The notes: generated by a model from the letters alone, not told the origin. 64,000 bases of DNA from an uncultured Planctomycetia bacterium (GCA_937952135.1 CALFYL010000407.1:1-64000); one strand, 5' to 3'; shown: positions 35,148 through 44,382, counted from the first letter of the stretch. Program-made: numbers and translations.

Positions 35148-37952
35148 ATGAACATTCGAAGCGGCGGATGGGCGGCGTGGGTGCGTGCGTTCGCGGTGTG
35201 GGGGCTCGCGGTGCTGGCGGGCTGCAGCGGCGAGACCGGGCAGTTGCAGCAGCGCAGCGGCGAGTCGTGCATGCTGTGCCACAACGGTTCGAACGAGGAC
35301 GACTACGGCGGACCGGGCCTCGAGAACCCGCATCCGTTCACGGGCGCCGACAACCTCAAGTGCACGACGTGCCACGGCGGGAATCCCGCCGGCGACAGCA
35401 TGCTGTCGAGCCACGTGCCTCCGCCGCCGGAGATCGGCGACGACCAGAAGCTGACCACCGACCGCAAGGCGTACTTCAACCGCCTGACGCTGACGGGCAT
35501 CGACAAGTTCCCGGACTACACGGTCGAGGGCAAGACCTACACGGCGCTCGAGTACCTGCAGTTCATCAACCCCGGCGACCTGCGCGTCGTGACGACGGGC
35601 GCGAGCTGCGGCGCGTGCCACGACGGCCACGCGGACACGGTGCACAAGAGCTTGCTCGCGACGAGTTCGGGCATCTATTCGGGCGCGACGTACCAGATCG
35701 GCGCGGCGAACAAGATTCCCGCGCACCAGGGCCTGTACGAGGACACCGCGGCCGATGTCGGCTTCCGCGCGGTGCTGAACGCGGCCTTCGCGCCGCTCAG
35801 CGCGGTGATCGGCGAAGTCGGAGAGCTCATCGAGGCGCCGCTGTACTCCAAGCACAACCTCACGGCGCCGAACTCGATCTTCAACAACCCCGCCTACTTC
35901 CGCGCGCAGCTCCTCGACGACGTCAATCCCGATGGAACGGTCGTGACCGACTCGCCGCTCGAGCACCTCTACCACGAGCAGGTGGCGTTCACGTGCGGCG
36001 ACTGCCACCTGGGGAGTGCGGGCGCCAACAACCGCGCCGGCGACTTCCGCTCGTCGGGCTGCACGGCGTGCCACATGCCCTACAGCCTCGGCGGCCGCAG
36101 CGGCAGCCTGGATCCGAACGTCGACAAGCTCGAGCCGCTCGACCCCGACGACATCGACGAGCCCGAGCGCGCGCACGTTCGCTCGCACCGCATCCACAGC
36201 GTCGCGCAGACGCTTCCGAGCGGCGCGCAGGTGCCCGGCATCGACGACCTCACGTGCGCGGGCTGCCACCAGGGCTCGAACCGCACCGTGATGCAGTACT
36301 GGGGCATCCGCCTCGACCAGAACCAGGACGTGCAGCGCGGCCAGCAGTACCCGGCGAATCCGGTGACGCGTCAGAACACGAGCCAGGACTCGCGGCTGTT
36401 CGATCCGGTCGTGGACAACAACACCTTCAACGGCCGCAACGCGAACCAGTACCTCGCGAAGGAAGACTACGACGGCGACGGACGCGACGACACGCCCGAG
36501 GACGTGCACCACGAGGCGGGCATGGGCTGCGTGGACTGCCACGGCAGCTACGACCTGCACGGCGGCGATCCGACGGCGAGCTCGAGCGCGATCGTGAGCC
36601 GCATGGAGCAGCACGTCGCGGTGCGTTGCGAGACCTGCCACGGAACCATCGAGAGTTACGCGGCGACGGTCTCGGGCACGGCGTGGGACGGCGTGCAGCG
36701 CGACATGCCGGTGGATGCGGCGGGCAAGCCGCTCGACCACATGCACCGCGATTCGAGCGGCAACTACTTCCTGCGCAGCCGACTGACGGGCGCGACGCAC
36801 TACGTTCCGCAGACGCGCGACACCGTCGTCGACAACGGACGCGTGAACCCGCTCACGAACCAGCCGATCTACACGGACAAGGCGTCCTACGCGATGGGCC
36901 GCTGCGACGCGGATCCGTCGAACGGCATCGGGCCGATGCAGACCGCGGGCGTGGCGAACGGCTTCAGCCACACCGACCGCATGGACTGCGTTTCGTGCCA
37001 CGCTTCGTGGACGAACACGTGCATGGGCTGCCACCTGAGCGGCGAGTACGACACCGGCAACAACTTCTCGAACGTCACGGGCGACCGCATCGTCTTCAAG
37101 CAGCGCACTGCCGACTTCACGTACCAGTCGCCGCTGTTCTTCACGCTCGGCGTCGGCGCGCGCGGCAAGATCACGCAGTTCAGCGCGAACACGAAGGTGT
37201 TCTTCCACTGGGAGGACAAGAACCACGAGCTCACGCCCGTGATGACCTTCAGCGACCGCAACGGCCAGGGCTCGAACCCCGCGTCGCCGTACCCGTCGCT
37301 CAGCCACAACGCCTTCATGGCGCACTCGATCCGAGGCAAGGTCTCGGCGCAGCGCGAGGGGCCGCGCTACTGCGCGACGTGCCACCTCACCGACGAGGGC
37401 CTGGCCACCTGGGGCGCGGAGTACACGTCGTTCAAGACCGCGATCGCGACTCGCAACTACGCCTCGCTCGACTTCGACCTGTTGCGCCAGCACTTCGGGC
37501 GCAACACGGGCAACTACATGAACTCGCCGCTGTGGCCGCACATGGCGGCCGGCCTGGGCACGGGCCTGTTCCTGTTCGACGAGAACGGCTGCCCGGTGAA
37601 CCCGCTCGACAACGACGCGAACCGCCGCGGGTGCTACACGGATCTACTGAACCTGCAGCGCACGTCGCCGCAGACCTTCTTCAGTCAGTTCGGCTTCGCG
37701 AACGTCGCCTACGACCTCGACCGCATCGTCGAGGAGAACGGCGTCGCGAACGGGTCGAACAACCATCCGTGGCTGAACCCGGCCGGCGCGGCGCTTCGCG
37801 ACGGCGCGCTCGACCCGAACCAGCCCGGGCCCCTGGGCGCGACGCTGATCCGGATGATGACCGACCCGGCGCAGGGCCGCGTCCTCGACTCGTGGATCGA
37901 CGCGAACGGCGCCTTGAAGGGCGACGCGTCGAGCTTCATCAGCGGGCCCTAA
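35148..37952 (+). CDS. Undecaheme c-type cytochrome lipoprotein
   Basis: A 934-residue exported cytochrome with lipobox LAGC (Cys26). Eleven CxxCH motifs: CMLCH, CTTCH, CGACH, CGDCH, CTACH, CAGCH, CVDCH, CETCH, CVSCH, CMGCH and CATCH. They cluster in groups separated by long heme-free stretches, and the last 190 residues have none. I cannot assign a named family such as MtrC or OmcS. AAGGAG and GGGAG sequences precede the ATG. It lies 105 bp after the heptaheme gene. The size and lipid anchor suit an outer-surface terminal cytochrome, but an enzymatic role (for example a multiheme reductase) is possible. Confidence 0.88.
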   Translation: MNIRSGGWAAWVRAFAVWGLAVLAGCSGETGQLQQRSGESCMLCHNGSNEDDYGGPGLENPHPFTGADNLKCTTCHGGNPAGDSMLSSHVPPPPEIGDDQKLTTDRKAYFNRLTLTGIDKFPDYTVEGKTYTALEYLQFINPGDLRVVTTGASCGACHDGHADTVHKSLLATSSGIYSGATYQIGAANKIPAHQGLYEDTAADVGFRAVLNAAFAPLSAVIGEVGELIEAPLYSKHNLTAPNSIFNNPAYFRAQLLDDVNPDGTVVTDSPLEHLYHEQVAFTCGDCHLGSAGANNRAGDFRSSGCTACHMPYSLGGRSGSLDPNVDKLEPLDPDDIDEPERAHVRSHRIHSVAQTLPSGAQVPGIDDLTCAGCHQGSNRTVMQYWGIRLDQNQDVQRGQQYPANPVTRQNTSQDSRLFDPVVDNNTFNGRNANQYLAKEDYDGDGRDDTPEDVHHEAGMGCVDCHGSYDLHGGDPTASSSAIVSRMEQHVAVRCETCHGTIESYAATVSGTAWDGVQRDMPVDAAGKPLDHMHRDSSGNYFLRSRLTGATHYVPQTRDTVVDNGRVNPLTNQPIYTDKASYAMGRCDADPSNGIGPMQTAGVANGFSHTDRMDCVSCHASWTNTCMGCHLSGEYDTGNNFSNVTGDRIVFKQRTADFTYQSPLFFTLGVGARGKITQFSANTKVFFHWEDKNHELTPVMTFSDRNGQGSNPASPYPSLSHNAFMAHSIRGKVSAQREGPRYCATCHLTDEGLATWGAEYTSFKTAIATRNYASLDFDLLRQHFGRNTGNYMNSPLWPHMAAGLGTGLFLFDENGCPVNPLDNDANRRGCYTDLLNLQRTSPQTFFSQFGFANVAYDLDRIVEENGVANGSNNHPWLNPAGAALRDGALDPNQPGPLGATLIRMMTDPAQGRVLDSWIDANGALKGDASSFISGP

Positions 37953-37964
37953 GTGGCGGACACT

Positions 37965-38016
37965 GAGTAGCGGGCCCGAGTGCCGGGCCCGAGTAGCGGG
38001 CCCGACTAGCGCGCCG
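37965..38016 (+). repeat. Four-copy 13-bp tandem repeat after the cytochrome operon
   Basis: Units GAGTAGCGGGCCC, GAGTGCCGGGCCC, GAGTAGCGGGCCC and GACTAGCGCGCCG lie end to end. A degenerate copy precedes at 37951-37963. Non-coding, starting 12 bp after the undecaheme gene stop. Confidence 0.85.
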
Positions 38017-38096
38017 GAACAGCGGACGTCGCCGCGCTCCGCGGAGCCGGCAGGTCTCGGCAGGATCTCTCACGACTTCCGCGCTCGATCCTGCAC

Positions 38097-38102
38097 TAGA
38101 CT
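38097..38102 (+). promoter_or_regulatory. Candidate -10 element TAGACT
   Basis: TAGACT 17 nt before the PAC2 gene ATG, the same hexamer seen at 11073-11068 and 13258. No clear -35 hexamer or ribosome binding site. Confidence 0.4.
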
Positions 38103-38119
38103 AGGCCTACGAAGCGCCC

Positions 38120-39103
38120 ATGGATTCTCAGTTCAACAAGCCGTGGTTGATCGCCGTGTGGCCCGGGATGGGCGGAGTCGCGCAGATCGCCGGCGGCTAC
38201 CTCGTGCGCCAGCTCGGCGCGCAGCCCATCGCGGAGCTCGACCCCGGCCCGTTCTTCGAGATCCAGTCGATTTCGATCAAGCACGGCGTCGTGCAGCCGA
38301 GCGCGCTGCCGCGAAGCGTCTTCTACCACTGGAGCGATCCTAAGGGCGAGCGCGACTTGATCGTGCTGCTCGGGGACCGCCAGCCGTCGAGCGACGGCTA
38401 CCGCTATTGCCAGGCGCTGCTCGATGCGGCGGCCAAGTTCGAAGTCGAGCGCGTGTTCACCTTCGCCGCCATGGCGACGCCGATCCTGCCGGCGCACGCA
38501 CCGCGCGTGTTCGGCGTGTGCACGCGCGAGGAAATGCTCGCGGAGCTCAAGCGCGACGGCGTGACCTTGCTCGAAGAGGGCGAGATCTCCGGACTCAACG
38601 GCGTGTTCATCGCCGCCGCCGCGGCGCGCGAGCTGCCGGGCGCTTGCCTGCTCGGCGAGTTCCCGTTCTTCGCGGCGACCGCGCCCAATCCGAAGGCGTC
38701 GGCCGCGGTGCTGCGCGTTTTCGCGGAGCTTTCGGGGCAGACCATCGACCTGAGCGAGATCGACGCCGACGCGCGCAAGGTCGAGCGCAGCCTCACGCAG
38801 CACCTCGAAGGACTCCAGCGCGCGGCGCAACTCGCGGCGCAGGCCTCGCAGGCGCCGAGCGACGCCGCCGAGGAAGAGGAGCCGGGCGCGGCCGAGGACG
38901 ACTACCCCGAGCCCGACGAGTCCAGCACGGCGCAGCGTCCGCGGCGCCTTCCGCCGGAGATCCGCGAGCGCGTCGAGCAACTCTTCGCCGCCGCGAAGAA
39001 GGACCGCGCGAAGGCCATCGACCTCAAGGCTGAGCTGGACCGCTTCGAGTTGTTCAAGCAGTTCGAAGATCGTTTCCTCGACCTCTTCAAGCAGGCGGGC
39101 TGA
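38120..39103 (+). CDS. PAC2-family protein
   Basis: A 327-residue cytoplasmic protein. Residues 5-225 match the PAC2 fold (related to proteasome assembly chaperones): KPWLIAVWPGMGGVAQIAGGYLVRQLGA, DLIVLLGDRQPS, VERVFTFAAMATP and GLNGVFIAAAAARELPGACLLGEFPFF. The bacterial role is unknown. After an acidic linker (about 245-275) comes a charged helical tail (RERVEQLFAAAKKDRAKAIDLKAELDRF) of coiled-coil character. It stands alone between two spacers that each contain a four-copy 13-bp tandem repeat. Confidence 0.85.
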   Translation: MDSQFNKPWLIAVWPGMGGVAQIAGGYLVRQLGAQPIAELDPGPFFEIQSISIKHGVVQPSALPRSVFYHWSDPKGERDLIVLLGDRQPSSDGYRYCQALLDAAAKFEVERVFTFAAMATPILPAHAPRVFGVCTREEMLAELKRDGVTLLEEGEISGLNGVFIAAAAARELPGACLLGEFPFFAATAPNPKASAAVLRVFAELSGQTIDLSEIDADARKVERSLTQHLEGLQRAAQLAAQASQAPSDAAEEEEPGAAEDDYPEPDESSTAQRPRRLPPEIRERVEQLFAAAKKDRAKAIDLKAELDRFELFKQFEDRFLDLFKQAG

Positions 39104-39129
39104 CCCGGGCTCGCCAGAGTTCGCGCCCA

Positions 39130-39180
39130 GAAGTCGCCCCCAGAAGTCGCCCCCAGAAGTCGCGCCCAGAAGTCGCGCCA
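39130..39180 (+). repeat. Four-copy 13-bp tandem repeat after the PAC2 gene
   Basis: Units AGAAGTCGCCCCC (twice), AGAAGTCGCGCCC and AGAAGTCGCGCC in head-to-tail order. Non-coding. Same period as the repeats at 37965 and 46068 but a different sequence. Confidence 0.85.
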
Positions 39181-39257
39181 GCCTTCCCCGCTGCCTTTCG
39201 TCCTAGCTTTTCAGACCCACCCTTCGGCCCGCGCCCGCACCCGACTCCCCCTCCGCC

Positions 39258-40367
39258 GTGCGACCCACCCTGACAGCTCTCGTTCTCGCATCGTGTTCGC
39301 TCGGCGCTCGCGCCGAGCTCACCGTCGCCGCTCCCGCGACCTGCGAGGAAGGCGCGCGCCTCGCGCTCGAAGCCAAGTGGCCCGAGGCGGCGGAGGCGGC
39401 GTTCACGTGGTCGCAGGTGCGCGGCCCGGCGGTGAAGTTCTCGGCCACGAAGGGCGCGAGCGTCACGCTCGTCGCGCCGCAAGCGCTCGCGAACTACGAG
39501 CTCGAGTTCGAGTGCCGCGCCGAAGCCGCCGGCGTCGTCAAGACCGCGCGCCACGTCGTGAAGGTCGGCGCCGACGACGACCCGCCGCTCGCGCAGACCT
39601 TCGTCGCGCCGCGCGCGGAGTGCGGCGCCGTCCTGCTGCTCACGGGCCAAGGTCAGAACCCTGAAATCCTCCAGGGCATCACCTACGCGTGGCGCCAGGT
39701 CGGGGAGGGCCCGCGCGTGACGCTCGAGTACTCCGATCGGCCGCAGGCGTGGTGCACGCCGCCGGAGCACGAGGGCGCGTACAAGCTCGAGTTCGAGTTC
39801 GCGGTGATGGACGGCGTGAACAAACCGACCGTGGCGAAGGTCGAGGTCGCCATCGAGTGCGATCCGCGCTTCGCCCCGCTCGCGCCCGATCAGGTGCTCG
39901 AGCTTTCGCGCGGCGCCTTCCTCGACACGCCGCTGCCGCGCGGCTCGTGGGTGATGAACGCGACGTTGCGGCTCGAGCGCGAGGCCGCGGACAAGCCGGC
40001 GGTGCTCACGCTGCGCATGCCGACGACCCCTCGCACGGCGGCCGCGATCAACTACGAAACGCGCGAAGGGCGCGGTTGGGTGCGGCGCTACGGCATGGAG
40101 CGCGACGCGAAGGACGAGTGGAAGGAGCCGCAACTCAGCGGCAACCAGGATCTCGGCGAGTGGGAGCTCGACAAGCCGCTCGGACTCGAAGTGGCCTGGG
40201 ACGGCCGCGCGATGTCCGTGCGCATCGGCGAGCCGGGCAAGCGCGAAACGTGGTTCGAGCCGCCGTACCCGACCGACATGAACCTGCCCGCGCGGCCGCG
40301 CTCGGTGTTCCTCGACGTGAGCGGCGCGAAGCTCGTGCTCGACGACTTCCACCTCCGCGGCCGGTAG
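39258..40367 (+). CDS. Secreted protein with Ig/PKD-like repeats
   Basis: A 369-residue exported protein of unknown function starting at GTG. The signal peptide runs about 1-19 (LTALVLASCSLGARA); the Cys lies inside it, so it is probably not a lipoprotein. Two Ig/PKD-like segments contain the recurring pattern TWSQVRGPAVKFSATKGASVTL and AWRQVGEGPRVTLEYSD, as in domains that follow W.Q..GP. The last 170 residues look like a beta-sandwich of the laminin/concanavalin type (RGSWVMNATLRLERE, GLEVAWDGRAMSVRIGE, LVLDDFHLRGR). No enzymatic motif is visible. The gene converges on the aminotransferase. Confidence 0.65.
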   Translation: MRPTLTALVLASCSLGARAELTVAAPATCEEGARLALEAKWPEAAEAAFTWSQVRGPAVKFSATKGASVTLVAPQALANYELEFECRAEAAGVVKTARHVVKVGADDDPPLAQTFVAPRAECGAVLLLTGQGQNPEILQGITYAWRQVGEGPRVTLEYSDRPQAWCTPPEHEGAYKLEFEFAVMDGVNKPTVAKVEVAIECDPRFAPLAPDQVLELSRGAFLDTPLPRGSWVMNATLRLEREAADKPAVLTLRMPTTPRTAAAINYETREGRGWVRRYGMERDAKDEWKEPQLSGNQDLGEWELDKPLGLEVAWDGRAMSVRIGEPGKRETWFEPPYPTDMNLPARPRSVFLDVSGAKLVLDDFHLRGR

Positions 40368-40382
40368 CGGCGCGCGGGCGCG

Positions 40383-41300
40383 TCACTCCGCGGGCGCCGC
40401 TTCGCGCTCGGCGAACTCGTAGTAGCCCGCCGTGAGGCGCCGCGTGATCGGCCCGACGCGTCCGTCGCCGATGCGGTCCGCTTCGACTTCGACGATCGGG
40501 ACGATGCCGCGCGAAGAGCTCGAGAGGAACGCTTCGTCGACGGTGTCGAGCGCGGACAGCGGAAGCCGTTCGTCGATCCAACGCACCCCCATCGATGCGG
40601 CCACGTGGCGAAGGACGAGCGCGGTGATGCCTTCGAGCACGCCGTCGCCCGCCGAAAGGACCGCGCCGTCGCGCACGAACGCGATGTTCGAGCTCGAGCA
40701 CTCGAGCACGCGGCGCTGGTCGTCGAGCAGGATGTGTTCGTAGCGCTCCTTCGTGCCGAGCGGCATCGGTTTGCGCACGCGGACGAAGTCGGTGGTCTTG
40801 ATGCGCGGCGTGGTCCGGTGCAGTTGCGGAGCGAGGTCGACGCGCACGCCGTCGCGCAGGAACTCCGCGGGGACCGCAACGAACGGCGAGAGCGCGAGGA
40901 ACACCGAGGCGCGCTCGCCTTGCAGCTCGAACTCGTCGCGCAGCACGTCGAAACGCGCGACCGAGTCGGCGAGCGGGTACTCGGTCGCAGCGCGGTGCAG
41001 CGCGGCGCGCAGCGCGGGCCGGTCGAGACGCCGCGGCCAGCCCAAGCCGGCCATCGAGCGCTCGGTGCGGTCGAGGTGAGCGTCGAGCCACAGGAAGCGG
41101 TTGTGGTGGAACGTGCGCAGCGCGGAGTACACGCCTCCGGGCAAGCGCTCGAGCAGGTCGTGGACGGCGCTCGGAGACGTGCTAGGCGTCGCGCTCGAGG
41201 CCCCGTCCGCGCCCGCTTCGACGCGCAGCTCGCGCAGTCCCCGCGACGTGAGGGCGAACAGTCGGCGAGTGGATGCGGCGGACGAGGACGTCGTGGACAT
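40383..41300 (-). CDS. Class IV aminotransferase (branched-chain / aminodeoxychorismate lyase type)
   Basis: A 305-residue PLP enzyme. The fold-type IV motifs are present: an arginine-containing N-terminal region (FHHNRFLWLDAHLDRTERS), the PLP lysine in RIKTTDFVRVRKP, LECSSSNIAFVRDGAVLSA, and GVLEGITALVLRHVAASMG, which binds the cofactor phosphate. It may act as a branched-chain or D-amino acid transaminase or a 4-amino-4-deoxychorismate lyase; the sequence does not decide. It is divergent from the dipeptidase gene with only 62 bp between. A TATCCT hexamer lies 7 nt before its ATG. Confidence 0.88.
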   Translation of the reverse strand: MSTTSSSAASTRRLFALTSRGLRELRVEAGADGASSATPSTSPSAVHDLLERLPGGVYSALRTFHHNRFLWLDAHLDRTERSMAGLGWPRRLDRPALRAALHRAATEYPLADSVARFDVLRDEFELQGERASVFLALSPFVAVPAEFLRDGVRVDLAPQLHRTTPRIKTTDFVRVRKPMPLGTKERYEHILLDDQRRVLECSSSNIAFVRDGAVLSAGDGVLEGITALVLRHVAASMGVRWIDERLPLSALDTVDEAFLSSSSRGIVPIVEVEADRIGDGRVGPITRRLTAGYYEFAEREAAPAE

Positions 41301-41305
41301 GGCGG

Positions 41306-41356
41306 CGAGGATAGGGCGAAGGAGGTGCGTCCGCCCGAGGATAGGGCCGGTACTCT
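41306..41356. promoter_or_regulatory. Compact divergent promoter with 12-bp direct repeats
   Basis: CGAGGATAGGGC occurs at 41306-41317 and 41336-41347, exactly 30 bp apart. Each contains minus-strand TATCCT; the proximal copy sits 7 nt before the aminotransferase ATG. On the plus strand, TACTCT at 41351-41356 lies 6 nt before the dipeptidase ATG. Confidence 0.5.
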
Positions 41357-41362
41357 GGCCCC

Positions 41363-42601
41363 ATGAAGTCCCTCGCGAAGCTTCTTGCGATCAGCACACT
41401 GGGGGCCTGCGCCGAAGTTCCCGTTCGGAGCGAGAGCGCTCCCACGCCGCGCGGAACGCGCGTGACCCTGAGCGAGCGCGCCGCGCGGCTCCACCGCGAG
41501 GATCTGCCGGTGTTCGACGGCCACAACGATCTGCCCGGCGCGATGCGCGACCGCACGCTCGAGCACTTCGACGACTGCGACCTCGCCGAGCCGCGGCCGG
41601 AGTTCCACACCGACATCCCGCGCCTGCTCACGGGCGGCGTGGGGGCTCAGTTCTGGTCGGTGTACGTCTCCGCGAGCACCGAGCGGACTGGCGACGCCCT
41701 CGAGCGCACGCTCGAGCAGTGCGACCTCGTGCACCGCATGATCGCGCGCTATCCGGACGTGTTCGAGCTCGCGAGCACCGCCGACGACGTCGAACGCATC
41801 CGTCGCGCCGGCAAGATCGCGAGCCTGCTCGGCATCGAGGGCGGTTACTCGATCGAGGACTCGCTCGCGGCGTTGCGCATGTTCTACGCGCTCGGCGTGC
41901 GCTACATGACGCTCACCCACTCCGATTCGACTTCGTGGGCCGACTCCGCGACCGACGCGCCGCGCCACGGCGGGCTGAGCGAGTTCGGCGAACGCGTGGT
42001 GCGCGAGATGAACCGCATCGGGATGCTGGTCGACATCTCGCACGTCTCCGTCGAGTGCATGGACGACGTGTTGCGCGTCTCGACGGCGCCGATCATCGCC
42101 TCGCACTCGTCGGCCTTCGCGCTCGCGCCTCACCCGCGCAACGTGCCCGACGAAATCCTCGAGCGCGTGGCGAAGAACGGCGGAGTCGTGATGGTGAACT
42201 TCGCTTCGGGTTTCATCGTGCGCGAGAACGCCGTCAAGACCGCGAACATGTTCGAGGTGCGGCGTCGGTTCGCCGAGCAGTACCCCGACGAGGCCGTGCG
42301 GCGCGAGAAGTTCCGCGAGTGGCAGGCGGGCCTCGAGCTCGAGCGCGGAACCGTGCTCGACGTCGTCGACCACATCGAACACATCGCGCGCGTCGCCGGG
42401 GTCGACCACGTCGGGCTCGGATCGGATTACGACGGCATTTCGATGCTTCCCGAGCAGCTCGAGGACGTCAGCGGCTATCCGTACATCACGCAGGAGCTGA
42501 TGAATCGCGGCTGGAGCGAAGGCGACATTCGCAAGGTGCTCGGCGACAACGTGCTGCGCGCGCTGCGCGAAGCGGAGAAGGTCGCGGCGGGTTCGCGCTG
42601 A
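41363..42601 (+). CDS. Membrane dipeptidase (peptidase M19), lipoprotein
   Basis: A 412-residue exported zinc dipeptidase that should cleave dipeptides at the cell envelope. The lipobox is LGAC (Cys16). M19 motifs are intact: DGHND (His54, Asp56 as metal ligands), the bridging glutamate in GIEGGYS (near 156), DISHVS, SHSSAFAL with HPRNVPD, and the final GLGSDYDG. Length fits the family. A TACTCT hexamer 6 nt before the ATG and no ribosome binding site suggest an almost leaderless mRNA. The next gene starts 25 bp downstream. Confidence 0.93.
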   Translation: MKSLAKLLAISTLGACAEVPVRSESAPTPRGTRVTLSERAARLHREDLPVFDGHNDLPGAMRDRTLEHFDDCDLAEPRPEFHTDIPRLLTGGVGAQFWSVYVSASTERTGDALERTLEQCDLVHRMIARYPDVFELASTADDVERIRRAGKIASLLGIEGGYSIEDSLAALRMFYALGVRYMTLTHSDSTSWADSATDAPRHGGLSEFGERVVREMNRIGMLVDISHVSVECMDDVLRVSTAPIIASHSSAFALAPHPRNVPDEILERVAKNGGVVMVNFASGFIVRENAVKTANMFEVRRRFAEQYPDEAVRREKFREWQAGLELERGTVLDVVDHIEHIARVAGVDHVGLGSDYDGISMLPEQLEDVSGYPYITQELMNRGWSEGDIRKVLGDNVLRALREAEKVAAGSR

Positions 42602-42626
42602 GCACCCACAGAAGACAGGAGCGGAG

Positions 42627-44354
42627 ATGAGCTCGAGTTCCCACGTCCGACTGGCCTTCGCGGCGCTCGCGGCGGCGCTCGGCCTGGCAATCCTGTGGCT
42701 GTACTCGTCGTCGACGCCGCGCGGAATCGAGGTCGGCTCCGCGCCGCTGGCCGCGATCGAGAGCGTTGCACGCTTCGAAGCGCCTGCGCCGAGACCGGAA
42801 CCGCCCGCCGAAGGCGCGACGACGCCCGAGAGCGCCGCCCACTCCCCCGTCGATCGCACCGCCGTCGCGGCTCGTCCCGACGGGCTGCGAGTCGCCGTGG
42901 TCGACGCCGACCTTGCGCCGATCGTCGGCGCGACCGTGTCGATCCTCTCGGAGGAAGGGAGCGAGCTCTACAGCCAGACGATCGGGCTCGAAGGAGCGTG
43001 CACGATCCGCGCGAGCGCGCTGCTCGGCGGCGCGTTCGTGCACGCGCGCGCGAAGCGCTACTTCGACGCCGTCGAGCCGCTCGATCCGTTCGCGACCGAG
43101 TTGCAGCTCGTGCTCGAAGACGCGGTCCTCGTTACGCCGAGCACGATCAGCGGCTACGTGCAGTACGGCGACGGGGCGACCGTGGGTGCGGGCTGCCAAG
43201 TCCTCTTGCGGCGGCGCAACTGGCGCACGAACCCAACGGCCGACGACATGCTGCGCGTGCTCGCGGGCGAGCCCGTCGACGGGCTGCAGCTCACCTGGAC
43301 CGACGCCGACGGGAAGTTCTCGTTCCAAGTCCACGCGAAGGCCAGTCGCTTCCAACTCGACGCCGGCGGCGGCGGTTGGGCGACGCCGGCTCCGCAAGCA
43401 GCCGTGGACGGCGGCTTCGTCGGCCTGCGGATGCGACGCGTTTACGGCGCGAAACTCCGACTGCTCGACGGAAGCGCGCCCGCGCAAATGCCGAGCATCG
43501 GTCCGCGGGAGTACGCCAAGCTCTCGGGCTCGGACCCGCGACGCCGAGCGACCGCGCTGAGCGACGGCCTGCTCGTGCTCGGCGGCGCGCGGCCGAGCGA
43601 TCTTGTTCGCGAACCCCACGTGCTGCAGTACGTGTTCACGTCGGACGTCGAACAGCCCGAGTTCGGCCCGGAGAAGGTCGAGCTGAAGCTGCCGGGTTAC
43701 GCGCCGGCCACGATCGAGTTCAACGCGACGCCCATCGAGTCGGGCTTTTCCGAAGTCGTCGTGCCGCTCGTTCGCACGACCGCGGGCTTCGCGACTCTGA
43801 GCGTGATCGGCTCCGGCGCGAGCGAAGTGCTCCGCGCCGAGTTGTCGAAGACCCGACCGCCGGTCAGCAAGCTGCTCCTCAGCAACGAGGCCGGCGAGAG
43901 CCAAGAGTTCCCGTGCGAGCTGTCGTTCACGACGCCGGTGCTCCTCGAAGGCGTTCCTTACGGCGCTTATCGCGCCAGCTATATCGGGCCCGGCGGTGTG
44001 TGGATCCAAGCGCCGCAGACGCTCGTCGTCGACGCCCCGACGGCGAACTTGAATCTGTCGCTCGCGAACTACGGCCTGGCGCGCGTGACGATCCGCGATC
44101 GCAACGGTTCGCCCCTGCGGGGAAGCATCGGCCTGCCCCTGCGCGGGACCCTCTCCGCGCGCGGGGAGGGCGCCGCCACAACGGTCCTCCGCAGCCTCTC
44201 GATCTCTTCGTCGCCGCCTTCGACCTTTGCGCTGGGCGCCGGCGAGTACACGCTCGAGCACGATCGCATCGCGTGCGGCGGCGTGTCCGGTCAGGCGCGG
44301 TTCACCGTGCGTCCCGGAGAGTACACGGAAGTCGAAATCGAGTTCGAGCCCTGA
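42627..44354 (+). CDS. Membrane-anchored protein with Ig-like domains
   Basis: A 575-residue protein with a single N-terminal hydrophobic segment (about 8-26, LAFAALAAALGLAILWLYS), a Pro/Ala-rich linker (about 45-85), and then repeated beta-rich domains of carboxypeptidase-regulatory-like type (GLRVAVVDADLAPIVGATVSILSEEG, TWTDADGKFSFQVHA). It has no enzymatic motif. A good ribosome binding site (AGGAG) lies just upstream, and it follows the dipeptidase by 25 bp, so the two are probably co-transcribed. It resembles the 47374 protein in plan: membrane anchor, low-complexity linker, Ig-like tail. Confidence 0.65.
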   Translation: MSSSSHVRLAFAALAAALGLAILWLYSSSTPRGIEVGSAPLAAIESVARFEAPAPRPEPPAEGATTPESAAHSPVDRTAVAARPDGLRVAVVDADLAPIVGATVSILSEEGSELYSQTIGLEGACTIRASALLGGAFVHARAKRYFDAVEPLDPFATELQLVLEDAVLVTPSTISGYVQYGDGATVGAGCQVLLRRRNWRTNPTADDMLRVLAGEPVDGLQLTWTDADGKFSFQVHAKASRFQLDAGGGGWATPAPQAAVDGGFVGLRMRRVYGAKLRLLDGSAPAQMPSIGPREYAKLSGSDPRRRATALSDGLLVLGGARPSDLVREPHVLQYVFTSDVEQPEFGPEKVELKLPGYAPATIEFNATPIESGFSEVVVPLVRTTAGFATLSVIGSGASEVLRAELSKTRPPVSKLLLSNEAGESQEFPCELSFTTPVLLEGVPYGAYRASYIGPGGVWIQAPQTLVVDAPTANLNLSLANYGLARVTIRDRNGSPLRGSIGLPLRGTLSARGEGAATTVLRSLSISSSPPSTFALGAGEYTLEHDRIACGGVSGQARFTVRPGEYTEVEIEFEP

Positions 44355-44364
44355 GATTTCGCGC

Positions 44365-44382
44365 GCGGCGCCCGTGCGCCGC
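44365..44382. terminator. Short hairpin between convergent genes
   Basis: Perfect 7-bp stem GCGGCGC / GCGCCGC with a 4-nt loop, between convergent stop codons. No T-run; in such GC-rich sequence a short stem can arise by chance. Confidence 0.35.

Noticed and set aside
37965..38016. CRISPR or attachment-site repeat
   Set aside because: Units of 13 bp lie head to tail without spacers, and there are no cas genes, integrase or tRNA gene nearby.
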